From assembly GCA_023394955.1 (NCBI GenBank), contig JAEWZY010000010.1, positions 58,867-122,866 on the forward strand: DNA of 64,000 nt. Direction: 5' to 3'. Shown piece after piece: positions 1 to 8,142 of this stretch. Each line of letters opens with the position of its first letter. Within the stretch, counting starts at the first letter, position 1. This DNA is from Bacillota bacterium (lineage in GTDB: Bacteria > Bacillota > UBA4882 > UBA8346). The position numbers and the translations under genes are program-made. Below the pieces are notes generated by a model. The model saw only the letters and a list, made by a program, of their open reading frames with translations. It was not told the DNA's origin and did not search any database.

Positions 1-812
1 GCGACTTCAATTTGGAACCATCTAACAAATTGTTAAAAGACTTTCGATTTCAACAAATCGGGACGACTTTCCTCCTGCCCAAAACCTTCCCCACCCATAA
101 TCCTCGCTATCAAATCGACCTTATCTGGTACAGCCGACATTGGCAACCGGTTGGGGCGGAAGTTATTGACTGGGACGGTTCCGATCATTTCCCGGTTTTT
201 TCGCGGTTAGTCCTTGCTGAACCACATTTTACCCCATTAGCAAAGGTTGAAATACCCGATTTGACAAAAGAATATAATCCGCTCCTCCCCGATATCGGAG
301 GCGCCCGCTATCAACTCCAGGCGGTAGGGACCAAGAATGGCGACTCGAAAAAGATAAATGGCGGCGGCGCATTATATCTAAATGACATCTTCTTTAAAAT
401 TGAATCCTCCGCTGATCAACCCTTATTTTCAATCGGCTTTTCGAAAAAGCTCGATCTGAGAGATTATGTTTCATTATGGGGAGTTAGAGGCCGAGCGGAT
501 TGGTCCTTTTATCTCTCGGCAGCTTCAGGTGAAGACCCCTCGTTGACGTGGGATCAATACTACCGTTGGAGTAACCGTTGGGGAACCAAACTATCCGGAA
601 CCAGCGGACCTGGGCCGGAATTTAAGATCGAACAAATATATCTTCACCGGGAAAAACTGCGTTATCGATTGGGGGTGGATAGTGACCATGGATATACTGT
701 AGGAATAGCTTTAGCGCTAGATAATAAGCAGGTTTTTGAATTAGCCTGTTTCGGTGATGAACTAGAGCATTATTTCTCGTTAAGCTGGGAGCTTTATGGA
801 TTTAAACCATAG
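1..812 (+). CDS. Endonuclease/exonuclease/phosphatase-family protein, C-terminal part (5' end outside window)
   Basis: The reading frame is open from the first base, so the gene starts upstream of the window. The first residues read D-F-N, matching the GDFN metal/catalytic motif of the EEP (DNase I-like) fold. About 55 residues on, the SDHFPV motif carries the catalytic Asp-His pair, preceded by the usual QIDLIWYS strand. The catalytic fold ends there, yet about 200 further residues follow. They are rich in aromatic and Gly residues (for example GGARYQLQ and RADWSFYLS), and I do not recognise them as a domain. An internal TTG at 12 is not the real start. The substrate (nucleic acid, phospholipid or sugar phosphate) cannot be told from the C-terminal piece. 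The EEP assignment is fairly firm; the extension is unexplained. Confidence 0.75.
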   Translation, partial: DFNLEPSNKLLKDFRFQQIGTTFLLPKTFPTHNPRYQIDLIWYSRHWQPVGAEVIDWDGSDHFPVFSRLVLAEPHFTPLAKVEIPDLTKEYNPLLPDIGGARYQLQAVGTKNGDSKKINGGGALYLNDIFFKIESSADQPLFSIGFSKKLDLRDYVSLWGVRGRADWSFYLSAASGEDPSLTWDQYYRWSNRWGTKLSGTSGPGPEFKIEQIYLHREKLRYRLGVDSDHGYTVGIALALDNKQVFELACFGDELEHYFSLSWELYGFKP

Positions 813-1182
813 TTGCCGATTCGACATTAAAACTATAAACGACGCCAACTGTCTTTTCCTTCATATATTCCTATTCTTGTTAGTCTGATAGTTAAGTTGA
901 TTTTTTAAATAGTCGTCCACGTCAACATTCTAAGCGTTAAAATATTTCTCAATCCCAAGGGAATCAAGGAGAATAATGAAAATTTATGTTTAATCGGAAT
1001 ATTCAAAACAAAAAGGACATATTCTTATAGTGACCACATTTCTAATTGAACCAAACTAATAATTGACATCTTAAATTTGTCGGACTTCTTGTTCCCGGAC
1101 TCCTGTCTTTCGAATTCTTCATCTTCGAATATGCTCTCGTTCATATTAGACTGTGTAATTCAAAGGAGGTACTAAAATAGCC
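813..1182. other. Intergenic stretch, AT-rich, no supported gene
   Basis: No convincing coding sequence is visible between the EEP gene and the first tiny ORF. A consensus AAGGAG followed by ATG lies near 966-976, but it opens only a five-codon frame. A minus-strand frame over 1146-1526 has no ribosome-binding site and crosses two hairpins, so I read it as non-coding. Confidence 0.5.
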
Positions 1183-1308
1183 ATGCAACCTGCTTTCGGT
1201 ATAACACAGACCAATCGTTTGCGGGGGGGGGTGAGAGGCTTTCGGGTTTCCAAAAAAAAATACCGAACCAAGAAAGGGTTCGGCGACGAATTGGAGACGC
1301 ACTGGTAA
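1183..1308 (+). CDS. Tiny basic ORF, 41 residues, candidate small protein
   Basis: A perfect AAAGGAGG (1162-1169) lies 13 bases before an ATG that opens 41 codons to TAA. An in-frame ATA at 1177 would give a better spacing of 7. The product is Lys/Arg-rich in its middle (residues 12-31) and ends in an acidic tail, with no known motif. Caution is needed: the frame runs through a nine-base G run and a nine-base A run, and it overlaps a minus-strand hairpin. It could therefore be chance coding over a terminator. It lies on the same strand as the second tiny ORF at 1423, and both could share the terminator at 1530. Confidence 0.3.
   Translation: MQPAFGITQTNRLRGGVRGFRVSKKKYRTKKGFGDELETHW
1252..1283 (-). 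terminator. Minus-strand hairpin with long U tract
   Basis: The 7-bp arms CCGAACC (1263-1269) and GGTTCGG (1277-1283) enclose a 7-base loop. On the minus strand the hairpin is followed by a nine-T run, which is the layout of a rho-independent terminator. It lies about 280 bases beyond the first terminator of the vor/kor operon, so it may be a back-up or belong to an unrecognised antisense transcript. Confidence 0.5.
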
Positions 1309-1422
1309 AGGATTCTAGGGAATGAACAGTTATTTATATATATAGAGCAAACTATAAAAAGTATGCCAATCGTTGCCGCTGATCTTCCCCTTTCTGGTTC
1401 GATAAAGAAAGGAGGGAGTAAG

Positions 1423-1506
1423 GTGAAATTGGTTATAGACTTAAAATCCTTTGTGCTCCAGCTAAGATTAGTTTTTGAAAAAAAATTCCGTAAAAGAACT
1501 GGTTGA
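1423..1506 (+). CDS. Tiny ORF, 27 residues, candidate small basic peptide
   Basis: AGGAGG (1410-1415) sits 7 bases before a GTG start, which is optimal spacing. The 27-codon product alternates hydrophobic residues in its first half (LVIDLKSFVLQLRLVF) and ends in a Lys/Arg cluster. This fits an amphipathic, membrane-touching peptide. A strong terminator follows 24 bases after the stop. No family is recognised. The ribosome-binding site plus terminator make it more credible than a random frame, but there is no homology evidence. Confidence 0.4.
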   Translation: MKLVIDLKSFVLQLRLVFEKKFRKRTG

Positions 1507-1524
1507 TAATTAATAGAAGCAGTC

Positions 1525-1557
1525 AAAAAACAGGGCCTGTTCCAAGGCCCTGTTTTT
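1525..1557. terminator. Bidirectional rho-independent terminator
   Basis: The 8-bp perfect arms ACAGGGCC (1530-1537) and GGCCCTGT (1545-1552) have T runs on both outer sides. Read on the minus strand it follows the last vor/kor gene directly, overlapping its stop codon. Read on the plus strand it closes the tiny ORF at 1423-1506. Confidence 0.85.
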
Positions 1558-2096
1558 TAGGATACCAATTCCATTCCTTTTTCTAATGCGGTCCGGTTGA
1601 CTCCAACCAGGTCCTTCTTCTTACCGGTTAGTACCTTTTCGGTCAACACTTTCATTACCGTGTCCAGACTAACTACATCGGTAGCTTTCAAGATCGCGCC
1701 CATTATCACCATATTTGCGACTCTGACATTCCCAAGTTCAATGGCAATTTCATTGGCGGAAATAGCATATCCTTTAATATCGGCGCGTTTCGGTTTGACA
1801 TCGATCAATGACGAATTATAAAACAAGATTCCGCCCGGTTTCAAAGCTGCTTCAAATTTTTCCATGGAAGGGCGGTTCATCGCCACTAAAATACCAAGAT
1901 CGGAGATTACGGGCGAACCGACCGGTTCATCGGAGACGATTACCGAACAGTTAGCGGTCCCGCCGCGCATTTCCGGACCGTAAGAAGGAAAGTAAGTGAC
2001 GTTTTTCCCCTCATACATTCCCGAGTAAGCTAGTAACTGGCCCATCAACATCACGCCTTGACCGCCGAAACCGGCAAAAATGGATTCTAAAATCAT
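1557..2096 (-). CDS. vorC: 2-oxoacid:ferredoxin oxidoreductase, gamma subunit
   Basis: This is the gamma subunit (179 residues) of a 2-oxoacid:acceptor oxidoreductase, the domain that helps bind CoA and pass electrons in oxidative decarboxylation. The N-terminus AGFGGQGVMLMGQLLA is the family signature and is followed by SYGPEMRGGTANC. The ATG at 2096 is chosen because it overlaps the stop of the beta-subunit gene by four bases (ATGA). A longer frame would add a Gly/Ser-rich tail inside the upstream gene. It is the last gene of a four-gene operon. By analogy with Clostridia the complex acts on branched-chain 2-oxoacids (VOR) or 2-oxoglutarate (KOR); the sequence alone does not settle which. 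Confidence 0.9.
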   Translation of the reverse strand: MILESIFAGFGGQGVMLMGQLLAYSGMYEGKNVTYFPSYGPEMRGGTANCSVIVSDEPVGSPVISDLGILVAMNRPSMEKFEAALKPGGILFYNSSLIDVKPKRADIKGYAISANEIAIELGNVRVANMVIMGAILKATDVVSLDTVMKVLTEKVLTGKKKDLVGVNRTALEKGMELVS

Positions 2097-2842
2097 TCCG
2101 CCGCCACCTCCCGATCCCTTACTACTCCCAGTGGAAACTGGGGAATCATATTGGCTTCCAACCACTTCAAGGCTTCCACCGGACTCAAACCCCAGTTGGT
2201 CGGGCAAGTCGACAGTACCTCAACCATGGAGAAACCTTTCCCCTGAATCTGATATTCAAAGGCTTTTTTAATCGCCTCTTTGGCTTTGTTGATGTTCTTG
2301 GGATCGTGTACACTTACCCTAGCCAGAAAAACCGGGGCTTCCAAGGTATTCAACATCTCAGTCATTTTTACCGGGTAACCCATTGTTTTAACATCCCGGC
2401 CAAACGGCGAGGTAGTTGTCTTTTGACCAGGCAAGGTGGTCGGAGCCATTTGCCCCCCGGTCATGCCGTAAATGGCGTTATTAACGAAAACCACGGTAAT
2501 CTTCTCCCCGCGGTTAGCCGCATGAACAATCTCGGCAGTACCGATGGAGGCCAGGTCTCCGTCGCCCTGGTAGGTGAATACAACCCGGTCGGGTAGAACC
2601 CTTTTGATACCGGTAGCGACCGCAGGGGCCCTACCATGGGCGGCTTGCTGGACGTCACAGTTAAAGTAATTGTAAGCAGTTACGGAGCAGCCTACCGGGG
2701 CGATCCCGATTGTCTTCTCCCTGACTTTCAACTCATCGATGACTTCGGCGACCAGACGGTGAATCACGCCATGAGTGCAACCGGGGCAATAATGCATAAC
2801 CCGATCTTGTAACGCTTCCGGCCTTCCAAAAACTTTTTCCAT
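2093..2842 (-). CDS. vorA: 2-oxoacid:ferredoxin oxidoreductase, beta subunit (ThDP-binding)
   Basis: Thiamine-diphosphate-binding beta subunit, 249 residues. The N-terminal HYCPGCTHG motif supplies cysteines typical of this family. The ThDP/Mg motif starts at GDGDLASIG (about residue 93) and ends at VNNAIYGMTGGQ. The start codon follows the alpha-subunit stop directly, so the two are translationally coupled. The MTGGQMAPTT stretch is shared by KorB and VorA-type beta subunits. The enzyme decarboxylates a 2-oxoacid to an acyl-CoA and reduces ferredoxin, an anaerobic reaction in the cytoplasm. Confidence 0.9.
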   Translation of the reverse strand: MEKVFGRPEALQDRVMHYCPGCTHGVIHRLVAEVIDELKVREKTIGIAPVGCSVTAYNYFNCDVQQAAHGRAPAVATGIKRVLPDRVVFTYQGDGDLASIGTAEIVHAANRGEKITVVFVNNAIYGMTGGQMAPTTLPGQKTTTSPFGRDVKTMGYPVKMTEMLNTLEAPVFLARVSVHDPKNINKAKEAIKKAFEYQIQGKGFSMVEVLSTCPTNWGLSPVEALKWLEANMIPQFPLGVVRDREVAAE

Positions 2843-3913
2843 CTATGCCACCCCCTGACCGGTTAATGATTTGATGATTGCTTCGTATACTTCATTTACG
2901 GACGGAATTGTCCCATTGAGCTTGCCAAAAAGGCCAACCTGAGTTCGGCCGTTAACGGCGAGCCTTACATCTTCAACTAGCTGACCGGCGCTCATCTCCA
3001 CCACCAGGAAACGTTTGCCGCTCTCAGCCAATTCCTTGATCTGTTTTGAAGGGAAGGGCCATAAAGTCACCGGCCGGAATAACCCGACCTTTTTACCTTG
3101 GGCTTTGGCTTTGGCAATCGCCGATTTGGCCACCCGGGCCGAGGTTCCGTAAGCCACGACAACTAAATCCGCCTCTTTGACGTCTTCCTCAACAAACCGG
3201 ACTTCGTTAGCTTCGATTGCTTGATATTTCTTTTGAATCCGGACGTTGATCTTCTCCAGATCCTCTCCGACCAAGCCCAAGCTGTTAATGATACTTTGCG
3301 GCTTGCCGTTCATCATTCCCGTGGTAGCCCACGGTTTGGCCGGAATTTGGAGGTCTTTGACTTCGGTCAGGGTAACCGGTTCCATCATCTGTCCCAGGAG
3401 ACCGTCGGCCAATACCATTACCGGGTTGCGATATTTATCAGCCGTTACAAAAGCTTGATACATTAAATCGATAATTTCCTGCACCGACGCGGGGGCAAAC
3501 ACCACCAACCGGTAGTCGCCATGTCCGCCGCCCTTGGTAGCTTGAAAATAATCGGATTGGGACGGGCTTAATCCTCCCAATCCCGGTCCACCCCGGCATA
3601 CGTTCACAATCACGCACGGTAACTCGGCGCCGGCGGCATAGGAGATCCCTTCCATTTTCAAACTGATTCCGGGGCTGGATGATGAGGTCATCACCCGGGC
3701 GCCGGCGCCGGCAGCTCCATAAACCATGTTGATGGCGCTGACTTCACTTTCGGCTTGAATAAAGGTCCCGCCAACCTCCGGCATTCTCCGGGACATATAT
3801 TCCGGGACTTCATTTTGGGGTGTAATCGGGTATCCAAAAAAGAAACGGCAGCCCGCCCGGATCGCTCCTTCGGCAATAGCTTCGTTGCCTTTCATCATCA
3901 CACGTTCCGCCAT
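2843..3913 (-). CDS. vorB: 2-oxoacid:ferredoxin oxidoreductase, alpha subunit (VorB-like)
   Basis: Alpha subunit, 356 residues, carrying the pyrimidine-binding and C-terminal transketolase-like domains. The motif FFFGYPITPQNEVPEYM near residue 25 is typical, as are QAESEVSAINMVYGA and SSSSPGISLKMEG. The C-terminal half (about residue 245 on: DLVVVAYGTSAR) is the CoA-side domain. An AGGAGG lies a few bases before the ATG. The full four-polypeptide set (delta, alpha, beta, gamma) matches the 3-methyl-2-oxobutanoate dehydrogenase/VOR class of Clostridia. Substrate preference is inferred from similarity of layout. Confidence 0.9.
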   Translation of the reverse strand: MAERVMMKGNEAIAEGAIRAGCRFFFGYPITPQNEVPEYMSRRMPEVGGTFIQAESEVSAINMVYGAAGAGARVMTSSSSPGISLKMEGISYAAGAELPCVIVNVCRGGPGLGGLSPSQSDYFQATKGGGHGDYRLVVFAPASVQEIIDLMYQAFVTADKYRNPVMVLADGLLGQMMEPVTLTEVKDLQIPAKPWATTGMMNGKPQSIINSLGLVGEDLEKINVRIQKKYQAIEANEVRFVEEDVKEADLVVVAYGTSARVAKSAIAKAKAQGKKVGLFRPVTLWPFPSKQIKELAESGKRFLVVEMSAGQLVEDVRLAVNGRTQVGLFGKLNGTIPSVNEVYEAIIKSLTGQGVA

Positions 3914-3927
3914 ATAAAAACCTCCTC

Positions 3928-4131
3928 TTATTTATAAACCTCAATCACCACATCCGGGCACATCCGGGCGCAAAAGGCGCAACCGATGCATTGATCCTGC
4001 GCGGTGACTTCGGCGGGTCGGTAACCTTTAGAGTTGAAGCGTTCGGCCATATGAATGATTTTTTTCGGACAAACACTGACGCATAACTCACAGCCTTTAC
4101 AACGTTCTTCATTGAATTTCACTTGAGCCAT
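3928..4131 (-). CDS. vorD: 2-oxoacid:ferredoxin oxidoreductase, delta subunit (2[4Fe-4S])
   Basis: Ferredoxin-type subunit of 67 residues. Two cysteine clusters are visible, CKGCELCVSVCP and CIGCAFCARMCP. Each has the C-x2-C-x2-C-x3-C pattern that binds a [4Fe-4S] cluster. It is the first gene of the operon, preceded by a strong GGAGGAGG. It carries electrons from the ThDP centre to a soluble ferredoxin. Confidence 0.92.
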   Translation of the reverse strand: MAQVKFNEERCKGCELCVSVCPKKIIHMAERFNSKGYRPAEVTAQDQCIGCAFCARMCPDVVIEVYK

Positions 4132-4438
4132 CCCCTGTCCTCCTCCGTGTTATTTTAATAATGTTATGACAATTGAATAATCGTTCTAAAAATTAAATCC
4201 GAAAACTTAATATTTCGCATGAAAAAGGTTGAGCTATATAACACAGCTTTCAATCAGCGAATCCGTGTAATCCGAGTAGAAATTTATTATTACCTGATAA
4301 TAATTATAAACCCAAAAGTCGTCGAATGCAATCTCCATATCTTATGAAATTTGGGTGTTACAGTCATTATAACTCAAATTGTGAAGATCTGACGACTTAA
4401 TATTTTGTAAATATATATGTATCTAATAGCAGAATCCT
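4132..4438. other. Intergenic region upstream of the vor operon
   Basis: AT-rich, with no gene seen. It should hold the vor promoter, but no clear -35/-10 pair stands out. An 8-bp inverted pair AAGTCGTC (4316-4323) / GACGACTT (4392-4399) is 68 bases apart and could be a chance pairing or a weak structure downstream of the P-loop gene. Confidence 0.4.
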
Positions 4439-5113
4439 CTATTTTATGGACAACCAAGGCGGAAGCATTGCCAATTGAAGCGGGAAAACAGGATAACCCG
4501 TAAAAAAGTCGATATTATCGGCTAAAAAACCGCTCTCCACCGCATAAAACATGATCGGTAGCTCCATTCGGCCAGCAATTTCGTGGATCACCGGTAAACC
4601 TTGACGCCAGATTTCCAAAGTCGTTTCTCGTCCCAAATTGATGTTGGCTACCAAACCGGTAGCTCCAATCCGGCCCGCGTTTTGAAGGCTTTCGATTAAC
4701 CTGGCGGCCTCGTCCGCATTTCTGGTTTCAGGCCGGAACGGATTGATTACCACCCAGAAATCATAGGGTTCAGCCATGAAATACTGGTTGAACCGGCCAA
4801 GCGCCCTGGCCCCGACCGGATCGCCGCCGACATCAACGACCACCCGGTAGGAATGGTCTTGCAGCAAACTATAAATACGGGGTGAAAGGGCCGGAATATC
4901 CACATTTTCCATGGCCAATTCACTGGAGACTACTGTAATTCCGGTTTGTTCCATCTGAACCGTCAAATCGCGGGAGCGAAAGTATGGATTGACAATATCC
5001 AGGTCGATCAGACCGATTCGCCCCTGATCCTCATTCTTCAAGTGTTTCGCGTAGTTGACGGCGAATTCGGTCTTGCCGCTGCCGTAAGCCCCGCCGATGA
5101 TCGTAATGCGCAT
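4439..5113 (-). CDS. P-loop ATPase, SIMIBI/CobQ-like
   Basis: The 224-residue protein opens with ITIIGGAYGSGKTEFA, a Walker A loop at residues 8-15 just after the first beta strand. LIDLDIVNPYF and VVDVGGDPVGARALG follow, resembling the Asp-containing switch/Walker B strands of the MinD/CobQ/dethiobiotin-synthase branch of P-loop NTPases. RPETRNADEAARLIESLQ is a conserved mid-domain segment. No membrane segment is seen. The RBS AAGGAG precedes the ATG. Standing next to the vor operon on the same strand, it might help cofactor loading or regulation of that enzyme, but this is a guess from position. Function unknown. Confidence 0.7.
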   Translation of the reverse strand: MRITIIGGAYGSGKTEFAVNYAKHLKNEDQGRIGLIDLDIVNPYFRSRDLTVQMEQTGITVVSSELAMENVDIPALSPRIYSLLQDHSYRVVVDVGGDPVGARALGRFNQYFMAEPYDFWVVINPFRPETRNADEAARLIESLQNAGRIGATGLVANINLGRETTLEIWRQGLPVIHEIAGRMELPIMFYAVESGFLADNIDFFTGYPVFPLQLAMLPPWLSIK

Positions 5114-5220
5114 GGAATATCTCCTTTTTGAAACATAAATAAATGCTAAAGAAGGATTATTTCGATTTTATGCGTAGATTATCCTTTGTTTTAGCTTTTG
5201 GTTTTGGACGGATATTATTC

Positions 5221-5249
5221 GAAAACAGAAAGCCGGTTCATTAACCGGC
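5221..5249 (-). terminator. Terminator after the azoreductase gene
   Basis: Arms GCCGGTT (5232-5238) and AACCGGC (5243-5249) with a CATT loop are followed on the minus strand by a T-rich tract. It lies 33 bases past the stop of the azoreductase-like gene. Confidence 0.7.
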
Positions 5250-5281
5250 CCCTAACTGCCATACTAGTTTATTTCACTGGA

Positions 5282-5890
5282 TTAAAAATCTTTCGCTACT
5301 TCTTCCGCTCTCTTCTTGGCTTGTTCAACGAGGGCTTTAACATCGGCCCCTTTAATATCAAGGCCTTCCGCGGCGATAGTCCTGACATCGGCAATCCCCA
5401 GGAAACCAAGGATCGTCCTCAGGTAGCGGTCGGCCATTTCATATTGGGAGTAAGGCTCTTCCGTATAAACGCCGCCCCGCGAGGTAATATGCAAGGCTTT
5501 CTTCCCGGCGCATAGTCCTTCCGGACCGGCCTCGGTATACCTGAAATTGATTCCGACGATCATCACATAGTCTAGGTAGGCCTTTAAAATCGAAGGAACT
5601 CCCAGGTTCCATAAGGGGGCGGCAATAACGATCTTTTCCGTCTGATTGAACTGGCGAGCGTATTTTAGGAAAGGATGATCGGATGTTTTAGGGGCATGAG
5701 TCAATCCTGCCTCCTCGCCGGCAAGTGGCTGGACCTTCTCCCGGTATAGATCCAAAGTAACTACGTTGTCTTCGGGATGAAGGGTCCGGTAAGTTTGGAT
5801 AAAATGTTCGGAGATTTGAAAAGTCCTAGACTCTTGATCGCTTTTGGGATTTGCCTTGACATAAAGGAGCAGTGCTATAGTTGTCACCAT
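5282..5890 (-). CDS. azoR: FMN-dependent NADH-azoreductase/quinone reductase
   Basis: A flavodoxin-fold reductase of 202 residues that would reduce quinones or azo compounds with NADH using FMN. Recognisable parts are LLYVKANPKSDQESRTF (phosphate-binding loop after strand 1), AAPLWNLGVPSILKAYLDY near residue 95, and the ITSRGGVY flavin loop near residue 135. The exact start is unclear: the ATG at 5890 touches its AGAGG, and a GTG one codon later is also possible. A terminator follows. The next gene upstream is a second flavodoxin-fold reductase, so the pair may serve redox or detoxification needs. Confidence 0.85.
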   Translation of the reverse strand: MVTTIALLLYVKANPKSDQESRTFQISEHFIQTYRTLHPEDNVVTLDLYREKVQPLAGEEAGLTHAPKTSDHPFLKYARQFNQTEKIVIAAPLWNLGVPSILKAYLDYVMIVGINFRYTEAGPEGLCAGKKALHITSRGGVYTEEPYSQYEMADRYLRTILGFLGIADVRTIAAEGLDIKGADVKALVEQAKKRAEEVAKDF

Positions 5891-5976
5891 CCTCTTTATT
5901 TTTCAGATAATGAATTTCGCCTCTATTATATGCTAAAAATCTGATGAAAACATTCTGAAATGCCTTGATTTATAAT

Positions 5977-6561
5977 TTATAATTCATAATCTAATCGATA
6001 TGCGGTTGCTAAATGTTTCGGCCAGTTTTTGGAGCGTAGTTCCATATCCGCTTTGGTAGTCCCGTCAAGTGCTACCATTTTACTTTCATAGGCTCTATCG
6101 AAGATTCTATCCCCCAGCATCACCGTTTTCATGCTCGCCAGATGCCCGTATTCTTCCAGCTTTTCAAGGGTATGTCCTGAAATACAGATCACCAGCGCTT
6201 TGGAGAGCCGCTTCATACTCCGTTCGCCATAAGCAAATCCATAGGTCCATACCCGATCAAACCACCCAACCAGTTTCGCCGGGGCTTCGGTCCAAAAGAC
6301 CGGATAGATAAAGACGATCGCGTCGGACCGGTTGATTTTATTTTGCTCTTCCATAACATCGACTGCGACCGGCAAATCGGAACGATAGTTTGCTTCTCGC
6401 AAATACTCGGCCTCACTCATTTCGGCATTGAATTTCATTTTATATAAATCTGAAATTTCATAAGTGTGTCCGGCGTTTTCCAAACCCCTGATGAATTCGT
6501 CCCGGGCCGCCCTAGTGAATGAGTCCTCACTGGGATGGGCATAAACTATGAATACATGCAT
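5977..6561 (-). CDS. NAD(P)H dehydrogenase (quinone)-like flavoprotein
   Basis: A flavodoxin-2 fold protein of 194 residues. MHVFIVYAHPSEDSFTRA is the typical first strand and FMN/FAD phosphate loop of NQO1/MdaB-like reductases. FIYPVFWTEAPAKLVGWFDRV (about residues 85-105) is the conserved isoalloxazine-contact segment. The ATG at 6561 is preferred over one six codons earlier because AAGGAG lies at ideal distance. It probably reduces quinones or nitro compounds with NAD(P)H in the cytoplasm. Confidence 0.85.
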   Translation of the reverse strand: MHVFIVYAHPSEDSFTRAARDEFIRGLENAGHTYEISDLYKMKFNAEMSEAEYLREANYRSDLPVAVDVMEEQNKINRSDAIVFIYPVFWTEAPAKLVGWFDRVWTYGFAYGERSMKRLSKALVICISGHTLEKLEEYGHLASMKTVMLGDRIFDRAYESKMVALDGTTKADMELRSKNWPKHLATAYRLDYEL

Positions 6562-6699
6562 CCGGTTTCTCCTTAACAACTATTTCTAGGTCAGATCAAA
6601 TCCAATTACTTTACTACTATCACTCAGTCATTGCGGTGATCAGTGAATTCATCTCGCTTTGTTGCCTTCCGAGAATAAAAAATACTTACTACCATTTTA

Positions 6700-7179
6700 T
6701 TACCTCACCGATATCTCTTTTGTTTCAATTAATAACCAGTCAGTCGGTTTCTTCTTAATAAACTCCCGATCAACATAGTTTAATATTCTGTTCTGCCCGG
6801 GAAACGATAGCATTTGCAGAGCTTCTTCAATTGTAACCCACTTGTAATCAATATTTTCTTCATTTAACCCAACTTCTTGATCATCAGAAATATAAGCTAT
6901 AAAGACCGGAGCGATCCAGATTGAATCTTTCCGGATTTCATAAAATTGCTCACAAATACTTCCGGAATATAATTTTGAAGGCACTAAATTTGTTTCTTCT
7001 TTAATCTCCCTTAAGGCTGCTTCCCAAGCTTTTTCACCTGCTTCAATGCTTCCTGCCACATAACACCAGGTTCCCCTCAACGATTTAGCCCGTTGCATTA
7101 ACAGAACTTTGAAAGTATTATCAAATTTTTTAAGTATTATGGCGGCCACGCCATAACAATTAACCGGGATCGAATTCAT
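6700..7179 (-). CDS. Nudix hydrolase
   Basis: 159 residues with a complete Nudix box. The segment GSIEAGEKAWEAALREIKEE and the following TNL match G-x5-E-x7-REUxEExGU, apart from Asn at the last Gly position. The catalytic REIKEE core for Mg binding is intact. The residues before it (LLMQRAKSLRGTWCYVAG) are the usual entry to the fold. It hydrolyses a nucleoside diphosphate linked to another moiety; the substrate cannot be predicted. GAGGAG lies before the ATG. It is one of several single-domain accessory genes on this strand. Confidence 0.88.
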   Translation of the reverse strand: MNSIPVNCYGVAAIILKKFDNTFKVLLMQRAKSLRGTWCYVAGSIEAGEKAWEAALREIKEETNLVPSKLYSGSICEQFYEIRKDSIWIAPVFIAYISDDQEVGLNEENIDYKWVTIEEALQMLSFPGQNRILNYVDREFIKKKPTDWLLIETKEISVR

Positions 7180-7243
7180 TTGTTTTCTCCTCGTGACATA
7201 TCCAAGGATAAGGTCACATTTTTTCCTTTATTAAATAAATGAT

Positions 7244-7855
7244 TTAAAGTTTTAACTGACTATCTCTGATATGTTTCTCTTTGTAAGGAAATTCTCTTTC
7301 AAAAACTTCAAGCTCTTCATCGTTTATCTCGAAAACTTTATCCTCGTAATATTTACCCGTTATTTCAGTAAGAGCTCCTTTAAATAATTCCAATGCCATA
7401 AACGCATCAAAATTTTCACCGGAGGAAGTCGTAATCCCATGTTGTTCAGCGTTCCTAAAACCAAATCGTTGATAATACTTCGGATTGCCGAAAATAATGA
7501 CCGCTTTAAACCCGAACTCCCTCGCCTTTGCAATCGAATAATTCATCAGCAAGGAACCGATGCCTTTGCCTTGCAAAGAAGGCAACACGCTTAACGGCCC
7601 CATACACAATACCTCGAACTCTTTATTTTCCTCATTAACGACCTTCGCCCTGGAGTAAATAATACTACCGATAATACTTTCATCATTGCAAGCTAAATAA
7701 CTTAACTCTCTAACAAAGGCAGGCGTTTCCCGCAATTTGTGAACTATCAAATGTTCGCAGCACCCTGGCCGGTATATGTCCCAAAAAGCTTCTCTGGTTA
7801 ACTCTTCGACAGCCCGATAATCTTCAGCTGCTTCCAATCTGATTGAAACATTCAT
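7244..7855 (-). CDS. GNAT-family N-acetyltransferase
   Basis: 203 residues. The acetyl-CoA-binding motif A is clear at LSVLPSLQGKGIGSLLMNY (about residues 88-106), including the Q-x-x-G-x-G signature. Motif B contains YYQRFGF, the phrase typical of YhbS-like acetyltransferases. It has a good TAGGAG ribosome-binding site. The acceptor substrate is unknown. Confidence 0.87.
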   Translation of the reverse strand: MNVSIRLEAAEDYRAVEELTREAFWDIYRPGCCEHLIVHKLRETPAFVRELSYLACNDESIIGSIIYSRAKVVNEENKEFEVLCMGPLSVLPSLQGKGIGSLLMNYSIAKAREFGFKAVIIFGNPKYYQRFGFRNAEQHGITTSSGENFDAFMALELFKGALTEITGKYYEDKVFEINDEELEVFEREFPYKEKHIRDSQLKL

Positions 7856-8142
7856 CGCTTTGATCTCCTAACGCTTAATTTTTATGCTATTGGGCTATTT
7901 TATTTTTCTCCAATGGATCATTCCCGAATTTATTAGCTCCAGGCTGACCTTTCCTAAAAGTTAAAATCGCTGACAAGAAAAAATTATACAGAGGTATAAA
8001 CAAACCTAAAATATACTTCCCTGATTTCCCAATATCATGAAGCCTCTTTACTGTTACTGATTTGTGTAACAGGTTGTTTTTTTGTGGTATTTTTAAACTC
8101 CCAATGGTATACTATAAATTACCAATTGTTCTTGGAGGTAGC

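Noticed and set aside
966..993. AAGGAG followed by ATG
   Set aside because: Opens only five codons before a stop.
1146..1526. Minus-strand open frame of 126 codons
   Set aside because: No RBS, crosses a terminator hairpin and two homopolymer runs, and overlaps better-supported plus-strand small ORFs.
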